A stretch of 64,000 nt of DNA from Mesorhizobium sp. M1B.F.Ca.ET.045.04.1.1 (lineage in GTDB: Bacteria; Pseudomonadota; Alphaproteobacteria; Rhizobiales; Rhizobiaceae). The DNA lies in NCBI RefSeq assembly GCF_003952465.1, contig NZ_CP034448.1, positions 5,433,001 to 5,497,000 of the forward strand, given 5' to 3'. Shown one piece after another: positions 53,449 to 62,100 of the stretch (within the stretch, counting starts at the first letter, position 1; each line of letters starts with the position of its first letter). A program made the translations under genes and the position numbers. The notes beneath the pieces are model-generated. The model searched no databases, was not told the DNA's origin, and saw only the letters and a list, made by a program, of their open reading frames with translations.

Positions 53449-53514
53449 CTTCCTGAAAAACCCCGACAGAATATTCGGACCCGCTTCGCCGGGGCGCAGC
53501 CTGATGCCGTCCTG
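53443..53514 (-). pseudogene. methyltransferase tail relic, array copy 3
   Basis: Only the last ~24 codons remain (DGIRLRPGEAGPNILSGFFR plus KL and stop), nearly identical to the intact copy. After GATGCCGTCCTG the sequence jumps to the leader-like CCTCCGGATTCGGAAATCG. The stop codon still overlaps the peptidase stop. This is the remnant of a deletion in the array. Confidence 0.8.
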
Positions 53515-53872
53515 CTGCCCTCCGGATTCGGAAATCGTTACATGGCGGAGTTGAACGCAGCGTAACTGGCGGGGGCCGGCTCGCAAACTCCGGCATGCGG
53601 CGATCTCTCGCGCGTGGAAGGCGCTGCAGATCTGCCTCTTCGAGGATGAGCGAGCATGCCCGCGAGTCGCAATTTGTTGCGGCTGGTCCACTACAACCGA
53701 GCGGCGGGGCCAGCCGCCGCGACTTTCCACAGCCGAACTGACCTTTTCTGGGTGCATCTCCCGGTTCTGCCTGTCGTTACGGCAGTTTGCCTATGGGTGT
53801 GGCATTTCTGCCACCACTAATTTAGACAACCCCTGCTAGAAACGCGCCGGGTTTATAAAGGGGTATGGGGCT

Positions 53873-55168
53873 ATGTTTACGCGCTTTTCAGCGAAATCTC
53901 TTCTGTTGTCCGCCGTTTTGGCGGTTGCTTTGATGTCTGCCGCCCAAGCGGCAGACGTCGTGCAGCCGGTCGAGGCTTCCGGCTTCAACTGGAGCGGTCT
54001 CTATGTCGGCTTCGGTGTCGGCGCCGGCGCCAATGTGCATGAGATCAGCAGTGATTTCATTCCGGGCATTTCACTCAACGGCATTGGCGGCGAAGGCATC
54101 TATGGCGAAGCGACCGTCGGCTACGACTACATGGTCTCGCAGCGCTTCCTGCTGGGCGCCCTGCTCGACGCTCATGTCGGCACCATCAAGACCTCGCTCG
54201 ATGCGTTCGGCCTCGATGCCGACGTCAAGGAGACCTACGGCTTCGACGTCGGCGTGCGTGCCGGCTATCTCTTGACGCCGAGCACGCTGGGTTACGTTCT
54301 GGGCGGCTATGCCTGGCAGAAGTACAAGCTCGACACCAACGCCGGCTTCGGCATGGACTGGGATCAGGGCGGCTATTTCGTCGGCGCCGGTGTCGAAACC
54401 GCCATCAATGCCAACTGGACGCTCAAGGGCGAATACCGCTACACGCGCTTCAGCACCACGGACGATTTGCTTTCGCAGTTCGGCGCGCCGGATGGCGCGC
54501 TCAACCTCGACACCTCGCGCCATACCTTCCAGGTTGCCGCCAGCTACCGCTTCAACGCCGCCAATGGCGGCGGCACAAGCTTCGAGACGCCGACCTATAA
54601 TTGGACCGGCTTCTATGTCGGCGGCGGGCTCGGCGCCGGCGCGTCCGTGCATCAGATCGATGTCCCGCCGGCGGGCGTGAAATTCAACGGACTGGGCGGC
54701 GAAGGCGTGTTCGGCGAGGCAAGCCTCGGCTACGACCAGGACTTCGGCAGCTGGGTGGCAGGCATCATGGTCGACGCGCGTTATTCCGGCATGACCTCGG
54801 AGCTCGACCTCGGCGGCGGCCAGATCAACCTCGATACCGACTATGGCTTCGACGTGCTCGGCCGCGTCGGCATGAAGGTCAACGAAGCGACGCTGGCCTA
54901 TGCGCTGGCCGGCTACAGCTGGCAGCATTTCGATCTCAATGCCTCCGACCCGATCGGCGACATCATCGACTGGGGCTCGAGCGGCTTCTCCGTCGGCGGC
55001 GGCCTGGAAACGGCCGTGTCGGACAAGATGACGGTCGGCATCGAATACCGCTATTCGCAGTTCGAGAAGCACGACTTTTCGGCGGATCTCGGCGCGCCGG
55101 ACGGCAGCATCACCTCGACGCCGTCCTTCCACACGGTGCGGATCGACGCCAAGTACAAGTTCAACTAA
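53873..55168 (+). CDS. outer membrane protein with two tandem Omp25/31-like barrels
   Basis: A 431-residue exported protein. The signal peptide is SLLLSAVLAVALMSAAQAAD. Two homologous 8-strand barrel domains follow: residues ~37-225 (FNWSGLYVGFGVGAGANVHE to HTFQVAASYRF) and ~240-431 (YNWTGFYVGGGLGAGASVHQ to HTVRIDAKYKFN). Each ends with the aromatic/polar pattern of barrel termini, and the last residues KYKFN make the C-terminal beta signal. Rhizobial Omp25/31 relatives normally have one barrel. A strong terminator follows at 55191. It may be structural or porin-like; the role is inferred. Confidence 0.87.
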   Translation: MFTRFSAKSLLLSAVLAVALMSAAQAADVVQPVEASGFNWSGLYVGFGVGAGANVHEISSDFIPGISLNGIGGEGIYGEATVGYDYMVSQRFLLGALLDAHVGTIKTSLDAFGLDADVKETYGFDVGVRAGYLLTPSTLGYVLGGYAWQKYKLDTNAGFGMDWDQGGYFVGAGVETAINANWTLKGEYRYTRFSTTDDLLSQFGAPDGALNLDTSRHTFQVAASYRFNAANGGGTSFETPTYNWTGFYVGGGLGAGASVHQIDVPPAGVKFNGLGGEGVFGEASLGYDQDFGSWVAGIMVDARYSGMTSELDLGGGQINLDTDYGFDVLGRVGMKVNEATLAYALAGYSWQHFDLNASDPIGDIIDWGSSGFSVGGGLETAVSDKMTVGIEYRYSQFEKHDFSADLGAPDGSITSTPSFHTVRIDAKYKFN

Positions 55169-55190
55169 GCCCTCCAGGCAAAACTTCAGA

Positions 55191-55216
55191 AGCCCGCCAC
55201 CCGGCGGGCTTTTTTT
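55191..55216 (+). terminator. Rho-independent terminator of the outer membrane protein gene
   Basis: The stem is AGCCCGCC (55191-55198) and GGCGGGCT (55203-55210) with a 4-nt loop, followed by six or more T residues. It lies 22 bp after the stop at 55168. Confidence 0.85.
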
Positions 55217-55364
55217 CTTTTCCGCCGGGCCTATCTGTCGCCCGTCCGCGCCTCACCCTATGCTTCGGCAGCAGCCGCCTGTGACACTCGCTGGGAGGAG
55301 AGTCTATGCAATGCGCAGTTCTCGCTGCGGGTGGGCGGTGTTGCGTCCGACAAGGGAGAAGATC

Positions 55365-55898
55365 ATGAGGAAGCTCATCGTCACCGAGTTCATCAGCGTC
55401 GACGGCATCGCCGAGGTCGAGAAGCTGCCGAACGTCACCTGGAACGACGAGATGAACAGGTTCAAGGAGGACGAGCTTGCCGACAGCGGCGCCATGCTTC
55501 TCGGCCGCACGACCTACGAGATCTTTGCCGGCTCATGGCCGAAGGAAACCGGCGATTTTGCCGACCGCTTCAACGCGCTGCCGAAATATGTCGTCTCGAC
55601 CAGGCTGAAGGCGCTCGACTGGCAGCCGGCCGAGCTGCTTGGAGGCCCCCTGCCCGACGCCGTTGCCAAACTGAGGCAAGGAAGCGGCGGCAACATCTAT
55701 GTGCACGGCAGCTTGAGCATTGCCCGGCAATTGCTCAGCCACGGCCTCGTCGACCGCCTCAGGTTGCTGGTCTATCCCGGCGCCGTCGGCCAGGGCAAGC
55801 CGCTTTTCCCGACCGAGAAGCCGCTTGCGCTGGAGCTGATTTCAGCCGTGCCGTTCAGCAATGGCGTGGTGGCGCTGGAGTATCGGCCAGGAAAGTGA
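55365..55898 (+). CDS. dihydrofolate reductase/RibD C-terminal domain family protein
   Basis: A 177-residue protein starting MRKLIVTEFISVDGIAEVEK. It has LLGRTTYEIFAGSWPKETGD, YVVSTRLKALDWQPAELLGG and GGNIYVHGSLSIARQLLSHG, typical of the RibD_C/DHFR-like family (YyaP/YyaL type). ATG 55365 has GGGAGAAG upstream; longer frames add an unconserved N-terminus. The members bind NADPH, but few have known substrates. It stands alone between the outer membrane protein and the secretion operon. Confidence 0.85.
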   Translation: MRKLIVTEFISVDGIAEVEKLPNVTWNDEMNRFKEDELADSGAMLLGRTTYEIFAGSWPKETGDFADRFNALPKYVVSTRLKALDWQPAELLGGPLPDAVAKLRQGSGGNIYVHGSLSIARQLLSHGLVDRLRLLVYPGAVGQGKPLFPTEKPLALELISAVPFSNGVVALEYRPGK

Positions 55899-55939
55899 GA
55901 GATGCACGCTGACGCCCGATCCGGTTCGTCAGCCGCCCC

Positions 55940-57280
55940 TCACTTCTGCCGAAACGCCGTGTGCAGCGACGTCGTCAGCGGGCCGAGAATATAGTCCAGC
56001 GCGGTGCGTTCCTCGGTCACGATCATGACGGACGCCGGCATGCCGGGATAAAGCTGGATCTGCGGGGCGGCGGCGAGCTCTTCCGCGTCCACCGCAACGT
56101 CGGCGACATAATAGGGAAAGCCGGTTTTGGCATCGGTGACGCGGTCGGCCGAGATGCGGGTGACGCGGCCGTGGATGACCGGCGTCGTGCGCTGCTTGTA
56201 GGAGGTGAAGCGCACTTCGGCCGTCATATCGGCGCGCAGGCTGGATATGTCCTCGACCTTGACCTGCGCCTGGACGATCAGCGAATTCCTGGCCGGCACG
56301 ATGTCGAGGATAGTCTGGCCGGGGGAGACAACCGCGCCGGTGGAAAAGACCGTGAGGTCCATCACCTGGCCGTCATAGGGCGCGCGCACTTCGGCACGGT
56401 CCACCGTGGCCTGCGCGGCAAACATCTTCGGCACCAGATCGGCGAGGTTGGACTGGGTGTCGATCAGCATGGCCGAGAGCTTTGCGCGGCGCTCGTTGGT
56501 GAGCTGCGCTATCTGGCTCTCGAGCTCGGCCTTGCTCTGGCGGTTTCCCGCAATTTCGCCGAGAGCCTGGTCGATCAGGCCCTGCAGGTCGGACGCCGAG
56601 CGGTCAAGCTCCAGGATACGCGGCTTGGTCGTCAGCCCGGCTTTCAGCAGCTTGTTGAGGCCCGCCTTTTCGTCGATCGTCGATTTGAGCTGAGCGCGAA
56701 AGGATTCGACGCGCGCCTGCTTGCCGTCGATCTGCTCGTCCAACTCGGCGATCCGCTTCTGCAGGATCTGCCTGGCGCCGGCCATGGAAGCGCGCTGGCT
56801 TTCGAGGTCGGCAATCTGGTTGGCCATCGCGTCCTGCAGGTAGGCTTGGTGCTCGGCGGTGATGTCCTTCGGAAAGGCGACCGCCTCATGGCCGTCGAGC
56901 TCGGCGCGGATGCGGGCATCGGTGGCGCGCAGCAGCGCATATTGCTGCGAATAGAGATTGAATTCGGAACGGGCACGTGTGTCGTCGAGCACAACCAGCA
57001 CGTCGCCGGCCCTGACCATGTCGCCGTCCTTGACCCGGATTTCCTTCACCGTGCCGCCGTCGAAATGTTGGACGCTCTTGCGGTTGCCCTCGACCTTCAC
57101 CACCGCGTCGGCAAGCACGGCGCCGTTGAGCGGCGCGAGAGCCGCCCAACCGCCGAACACGCCGAAGAAGAGCGCGATGATGAGCACGCCGACCCAGACC
57201 GGTCCCCGGATCGAATCCGGGTTGGTGCCCTCGCCGTCGGCGCCCGGGAGGCTGCGATAGGTGGCGGCGATATCGGTCAT
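55940..57280 (-). CDS. HlyD family type I secretion adaptor
   Basis: A 446-residue membrane fusion protein. One N-terminal helix (VGVLIIALFFGVFGGWAALA) precedes a periplasmic part with a lipoyl half (GGTVKEIRVKDGDMVRAGDV), a long coiled coil (residues ~130-270, LESQRASMAGARQILQKRIA, ELESQIAQLTNERRAKLSAM) and the barrel domain (VRAPYDGQVMDLTVFSTGAV). The end, SVMIVTEERTALDYILGPLT, is typical of PrtE/HlyD adaptors. The ATG at 57280 overlaps the exporter stop (ATGA). It pairs with the ABC exporter and an outer-membrane TolC-type protein encoded elsewhere. Confidence 0.9.
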   Translation of the reverse strand: MTDIAATYRSLPGADGEGTNPDSIRGPVWVGVLIIALFFGVFGGWAALAPLNGAVLADAVVKVEGNRKSVQHFDGGTVKEIRVKDGDMVRAGDVLVVLDDTRARSEFNLYSQQYALLRATDARIRAELDGHEAVAFPKDITAEHQAYLQDAMANQIADLESQRASMAGARQILQKRIAELDEQIDGKQARVESFRAQLKSTIDEKAGLNKLLKAGLTTKPRILELDRSASDLQGLIDQALGEIAGNRQSKAELESQIAQLTNERRAKLSAMLIDTQSNLADLVPKMFAAQATVDRAEVRAPYDGQVMDLTVFSTGAVVSPGQTILDIVPARNSLIVQAQVKVEDISSLRADMTAEVRFTSYKQRTTPVIHGRVTRISADRVTDAKTGFPYYVADVAVDAEELAAAPQIQLYPGMPASVMIVTEERTALDYILGPLTTSLHTAFRQK

Positions 57281-58980
57281 TGGGTCGCCACCGCGATGGG
57301 CGCGGCGCGCTGGTTGAGCAGCGCCACGATCTCGTTTCGCATGCCGAAGGCTTCGACCGCGCCGTCCCGCAAGAGCAGGATCTTGTCGACATTGGCCAAA
57401 GTCGAGGGCCGGTGCGAGACGATGATGACCGTGCTGCCACGGCGCTTGAGCTCCAGCGCGCATTCGCTGAGCGCGCGGTCGCCATCGGCATCGAGATTGG
57501 AGCTTGGCTCGTCGAGCACGATGAGGTTCGGCATGCCGAACACGGCGCGGGCCAGCGCGATGCGCTGCCGGTAACCGCCGGACAGCACCGCGCCGCCCTC
57601 GCCGATCTGCGTCTCGTAGCCTTGCGGCAGGCGGATGATCATCTCATGCACGCCGGCGAGCCGGGCGGCCTCGATCACCTCGCGGTCGACATCGGTCTTG
57701 AAGCGGCCGATGTTGGCGGCGACCGTGTCCGAAAACAGCTCGATGTCCTGCGGCAGGTAGCCGATATGGTCGCCGAGCGACTCCCGCCCCCATTGCGTGA
57801 GGTCGGCGCCGTCCAGTCGCACCGTGCCGCGGCTCGGCTGCATGATGCCGGCGAGATGACGGGCGAGCGTGGACTTGCCGGCGCCGGATGGACCGACGAT
57901 GCCGAGCGCCTCGCCGGCATCGAGCCGGAACGAGACGTCGCGCAACAGCACCTTCTGCAGGCTGGGAATGGCGAAGCTGAGCTGCTCGACGGCAATCTTG
58001 CCGGTCGGCTTCGGCAGGTTGAACGAGCGCTCGCCTTGCGCGCCGCCGTCAAGCAGCTTCTCGACCCTTGCAAGGGCGGCCCGCGCCAGGATCAGGCCGC
58101 GCCAGAGGCCGACGATCTGCTCGACCGGCTGCAGCCCCCTGCCGAGCAACAGGCTGGCAGCAAACATCGAGCCGCCGGTGATCTGCCGCTCGATGACCAG
58201 ATAGGCGCCGAGGCCGAGGATCAGCGACTGCATGGTGAGGCGCAGGAAGCGGATCAGGCCCGACATCAGCGCGGCGCGGTCGCTGGCCTGCCCCTGCTGC
58301 CGGAGCGCCAGGCCGCGGTCGCGCCCCCAGCGGCGCACGAGGCCCTCGAGCATGCCCATGGCGCGAACGACTTCCGCGTTCCTGAGGCTCATCTCGGTGA
58401 AATTGTAGTTGGCCGTGGCGAGGTCGTTGGCCTGCTTCAGCGGTGCCCGCACCATGTATTCGTTGAGCACCGCCATGGCGATGAGAAGCAGCGAGGAGCC
58501 AAGCGCGAAGAAGCCCAGCCATGGATGCAAGAGGAAGATGATGCCGATGTAGATGGGCGACCATGGCAGGTCGAACAGCGCGTGGATGCCGCTGCCGGTG
58601 ATCACTTGGCGGAACGTGTCGAAATCGCGTATCGGCTGGCTTTGCGCGGCGCCCTGCGACGGGGTCTCGACCGATGCGGCCAGGATTTTTGCCGAGAGCA
58701 GCCGATCGAGCCGCGCGCTGGCCCGCGTCAGGATCGCGGCGCGGACAAGGTCGAGACCCGCCAGCGCCAGGAAGGCGGCGAGCAGCACCAGGGTGAGCAT
58801 CACCAAAGTGGTCTCGCTGCCGCTGGTGACCACACGATCGTAGATCTGCAGCATGTAGAGCGGGGATGCGAGGTAAAGCAGATTGATCGCCAGGCTGAAC
58901 ACCGCCGCGAAGAGGAAATAGCGGCGGCAGGCGCGAAGCGCATCCCTCACAATCTTGGATTTCTTGTCGAAATTCAACAT
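57277..58980 (-). CDS. type I secretion ABC exporter (PrtD family)
   Basis: A 567-residue fused permease/ATPase. The membrane domain has six segments (RRYFLFAAVFSLAINLLYLA; VMLTLVLLAAFLALAGLDLV; IYIGIIFLLHPWLGFFALGS). The ATPase has Walker A GIVGPSGAGKSTLARHL, signature LSGGYRQRIALARAVFG and Walker B NLIVLDEPSSNLDAD. Lack of an N-terminal peptidase domain places it in the PrtD/AprD class that exports RTX proteins with C-terminal signals. ATG 58980 is chosen since the earlier frame is unconserved. It follows the adhesin gene on the same strand after ~180 bp. Confidence 0.9.
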   Translation of the reverse strand: MLNFDKKSKIVRDALRACRRYFLFAAVFSLAINLLYLASPLYMLQIYDRVVTSGSETTLVMLTLVLLAAFLALAGLDLVRAAILTRASARLDRLLSAKILAASVETPSQGAAQSQPIRDFDTFRQVITGSGIHALFDLPWSPIYIGIIFLLHPWLGFFALGSSLLLIAMAVLNEYMVRAPLKQANDLATANYNFTEMSLRNAEVVRAMGMLEGLVRRWGRDRGLALRQQGQASDRAALMSGLIRFLRLTMQSLILGLGAYLVIERQITGGSMFAASLLLGRGLQPVEQIVGLWRGLILARAALARVEKLLDGGAQGERSFNLPKPTGKIAVEQLSFAIPSLQKVLLRDVSFRLDAGEALGIVGPSGAGKSTLARHLAGIMQPSRGTVRLDGADLTQWGRESLGDHIGYLPQDIELFSDTVAANIGRFKTDVDREVIEAARLAGVHEMIIRLPQGYETQIGEGGAVLSGGYRQRIALARAVFGMPNLIVLDEPSSNLDADGDRALSECALELKRRGSTVIIVSHRPSTLANVDKILLLRDGAVEAFGMRNEIVALLNQRAAPIAVATQ

Positions 58981-59124
58981 ACCCAGCGGAGAACCGCCCC
59001 CCGTCCAAACTGCTTGCCCGGAAGCGATCCTAACTCCCGATCCCTCCACCGGCCACGCGATCCGCCCGTAAACCTGCTGTAAACCTTAATTCGTAACCTC
59101 GAATCGTCGGCTTCGCGGGAGACG

Positions 59125-59155
59125 AGGTGAGCCGCGCGTAGCCGCGGGCTCACCT
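59125..59155. terminator. hairpin downstream of the adhesin gene
   Basis: A 9-bp stem (AGGTGAGCC at 59125-59133, GGCTCACCT at 59147-59155) with a GC-rich loop lies 7 bp after the adhesin stop (minus strand). No T-run follows. It may cap the adhesin transcript or attenuate readthrough into the exporter genes. Confidence 0.5.
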
Positions 59156-59161
59156 CCTTCG

Positions 59162-62100
59162 TCACAGCACGAAGTCGCTGGCCGTCAGTCCGAGATTGAT
59201 GCCGGTCAGCGTGATCTGGAAGTCGGCCGTCGTATTGCCGCTCACATCGACGTGGACGATGGTGTTGCCGCCGCTTTCGGACCAGGTGATGCTGTTGGCG
59301 ACGGTGGCCGAGTTCTGTCCACCGAACAGGAAAGCCTGATCGCCTGGGGCGGCAGCGGCATCGATCGAGGAGAGGTCGATCTTGTCGACGCCATGCACGA
59401 AGTCGGTGATGGTGTCGAAATTTCCGGCGGTTGGCGCGGAATCCGTGACATTCGGCCCGTAGTAGAATGTATCGGCCTCTGCTCCGCCGGTGAGTGTATC
59501 TGCGCCGACACCGCCGACGAGCCTGTCATTGCCATCGCCACCATTCAGTGTGTCGTTGCCATCCTGCCCGAAAAGCGTGTCGTTGCCAGCCAGGCCGAAG
59601 ATTTGGTCCGCTCCGCCATTGCCGTAGAGGACGTCGTCGCCGCCCACGGGATTGCTGAGGTTGTCGCCCGAGTTACCGTTGCTGCCGGTGATGACCTGGA
59701 ACGTCTCGCTGTATTGGTATGCGGGCCCAACTGGGTCACCGACCTGTGTTGCCTGCACGGTGATGGAATAGGCCTTGCTCGGCGAGAGATCCGCGGAATT
59801 CAGTGTGCTGCCGGTGATCGAGAACAGCCCCGGGTCTGATTGCGAAGTGATGCTATAGACGAAGCTGCCGGGGTCCGGGTCGGTCGCGGTTAGCGTCCCA
59901 TGGAACTGGAATGAGCTGAAAGTCACATCCCCGGTGGTGGTGCTCGGTGTAAGCTGGATATCGGTCGGAGCAAACCGGGGTGGGCCGTCGGCGGTGCCGA
60001 GAATGTCGATGGCGACCGAGCTGTGGGTGCCGTCGGCGCTGACCACGTCGAAGCTCTCGAGATAGTGCTGGCCGTCGACGAACTCGTCATGCGCCGAGCT
60101 TGCCGTGTAGGACCAGTTGCCGTCGGCATCGATGGAGAAGGTGCCATAGTTTCCGGCGATATTGTTCTGGACGACGAAGTGCGGATCGCTGTCGACGTCG
60201 GATATGGTGAGCTGGCCGCTGGTCGAGATGTCGGCGGCCGTGTTGCCTTCGGTCAGGTTGACCGAGGCCGAAGAAAGCGCTGCGGCATCATTCGCTCCGT
60301 GTATGGTGATGTCGATCACCTGCTGGGTTCCGTCGACGGTGGTCACCGTCACCAGTTCATGCAACGTGGTGTTCGCGCCAGTGCTGTTGAGCGCCTGCAC
60401 GGCAGCATTGTTGTCGTCGAGCGTGTAGCTCCAGGTTCCGTTCGCATCAATCGAGAACGTGCCGTAGCTTTTGGCGGCGGCGGTCTGCGTATTGAAGGTC
60501 GCGGCATTGTCGACGTCGGTCGCATTGAGATCGCCAGACGCCGTCGCATCACCAGGAGTGCCATTGGCCACGCCGCCCTTTTCCGTCACGGACGTATCTT
60601 GTACCCCGTTGGCCGTGATCACCGCCGCGTCGTTGGCGCCGTTGATGGTGATGGTGATGTCCTTGGTCGTGCCGTCCGAGGTCTGCACCGTGATGGTGTC
60701 GGTCAGCGCCGGATCGCCGACGTTGAGCGCCTGCACGGCGGCATCGTCTTCGTTGAGCGCGTAGCTCCACTCGCCGGCCGCATTGATGCTCAGCGTGCCG
60801 TGCACGCCGTTGGTCACTACCGAGAAGTCGGTCAGGCTGTCGACGTCGGTCGCGTCGAGGTCGCCGGTCGCCGGCGAGGTGCCGGCCGTGCCGTTCGAGA
60901 CACCCGAGGCTTCGGTCACCGACCCGCTGTCGTCGCCGGTGATCACCGCCGCGTCGTTGGCGCCGTTGATGGTGATGGTGATGTCCTTGGTCGTGCCGTC
61001 CGAGGTCTGCACCGTGATGGTGTCGGTCAGCGCCGGATCGCCGACATTGAGCGCCTGCACCGCAGCATCGTCCTCGTTGAGCACGTAGCTCCACTCGCCG
61101 GCCGCATTGATGCTCAGCGTGCCGTGCACGCCGTTGGTCACCACCGAGAAGTCGGTGCCGCTGTCGACATCGGTGGCGTCGAGATCGCCGGTCGCCGGCG
61201 AGGTGCCGGCCGTGCCGTTCGAGACACCCGAGGCTTCGGTCACCGACCCGCTGTCGTCGCCGGTGATCACCGCCGCGTCGTTGGCGCCGTTGATGGTGAT
61301 GGTGATGTCCTTGGTCGTGCCGTCCGAGGTCTGCACCGTGATGGTGTCGGTCAGCGCCGGATCGCCGACATTGAGCGCCTGCACGGCGGCATCGTCCTCG
61401 TTGAGCGCGTAGCTCCACTCGCCGGCCGCGTTGATGCTCAGCGTGCCGTGCACGCCGTTGGTCACGACCGAGAAGTCGGTGGCGCTGTCGACATCGGTCG
61501 CGTCGAGGTCGCCGGTCGCCGGCGAGGTGCCGGCCGTGCCGTTCGAGACGCCCGAGGCTTCCGTCACCGCACCGGCAGCATCGCCGGTGATCACCGCCGC
61601 GTCGTTGGCGCCGTTGATGGTGATGGTGATGTCCTTGGTCGTGCCGTCCGAGGTCTGCACCGTGATGGTGTCGGTCAGCGCCGGATCGCCGACATTGAGC
61701 GCCTGCACCGCAGCATCGTCCTCGTTGAGCACGTAGCTCCACTCGCCGGCCGCATTGATGCTCAGCGTGCCGTGCACGCCGTTGGTCACCACCGAGAAGT
61801 CGGTGCCGCTGTCGACATCGGTGGCGTCGAGATCGCCGGTCGCCGGCGAGGTGCCGGCCGTGCCGTTGGCGACGCCGGAAGCCTCGGTGACCGAACCGGT
61901 CGCATCGCCGGTGATCACCGCCGCGTCGTTGGCGCCGTTGATCGAGATGACGATGTCCTTCGTCGTGCCGTCCGAGGTCTGCACGGTGATGGTGTCGGTC
62001 AGCGCCGGATCGCCGACATTGAGCGCCTGCACCGCAGCATCGTCCTCGTTGAGCACGTAGCTCCACTCGCCGGCCGCATTGATGCTCAGCGTGCCGTGCA

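Larger units (their letters stand above)
50201..53560. repeat. degenerate tandem array of peptidase/methyltransferase units
   Basis: Unit 1 (about 50201-52150) and unit 2 (about 52151-53530) begin with a ~200-bp conserved leader (TTACAGGGCGG, then CCGACGGCACCGCATTCGCC) before each peptidase. The offset between them is 1951-1954 bp. Unit 2 is about 585 bp shorter because its methyltransferase is reduced to a tail. A third leader start, TTACATGGCGG, appears at about 53538. The two peptidases are about 96% identical in protein, so the duplication is recent. Confidence 0.85.

Noticed and set aside
55961..57574. 537-residue plus-strand frame
   Set aside because: Shadow of the HlyD adaptor and the end of the exporter; no motifs or ribosome site.
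57280..59082. 600-residue plus-strand frame
   Set aside because: Shadow of the PrtD exporter; composition is His/Arg/Ala-rich with no domains, whereas the opposite strand has complete ABC motifs.
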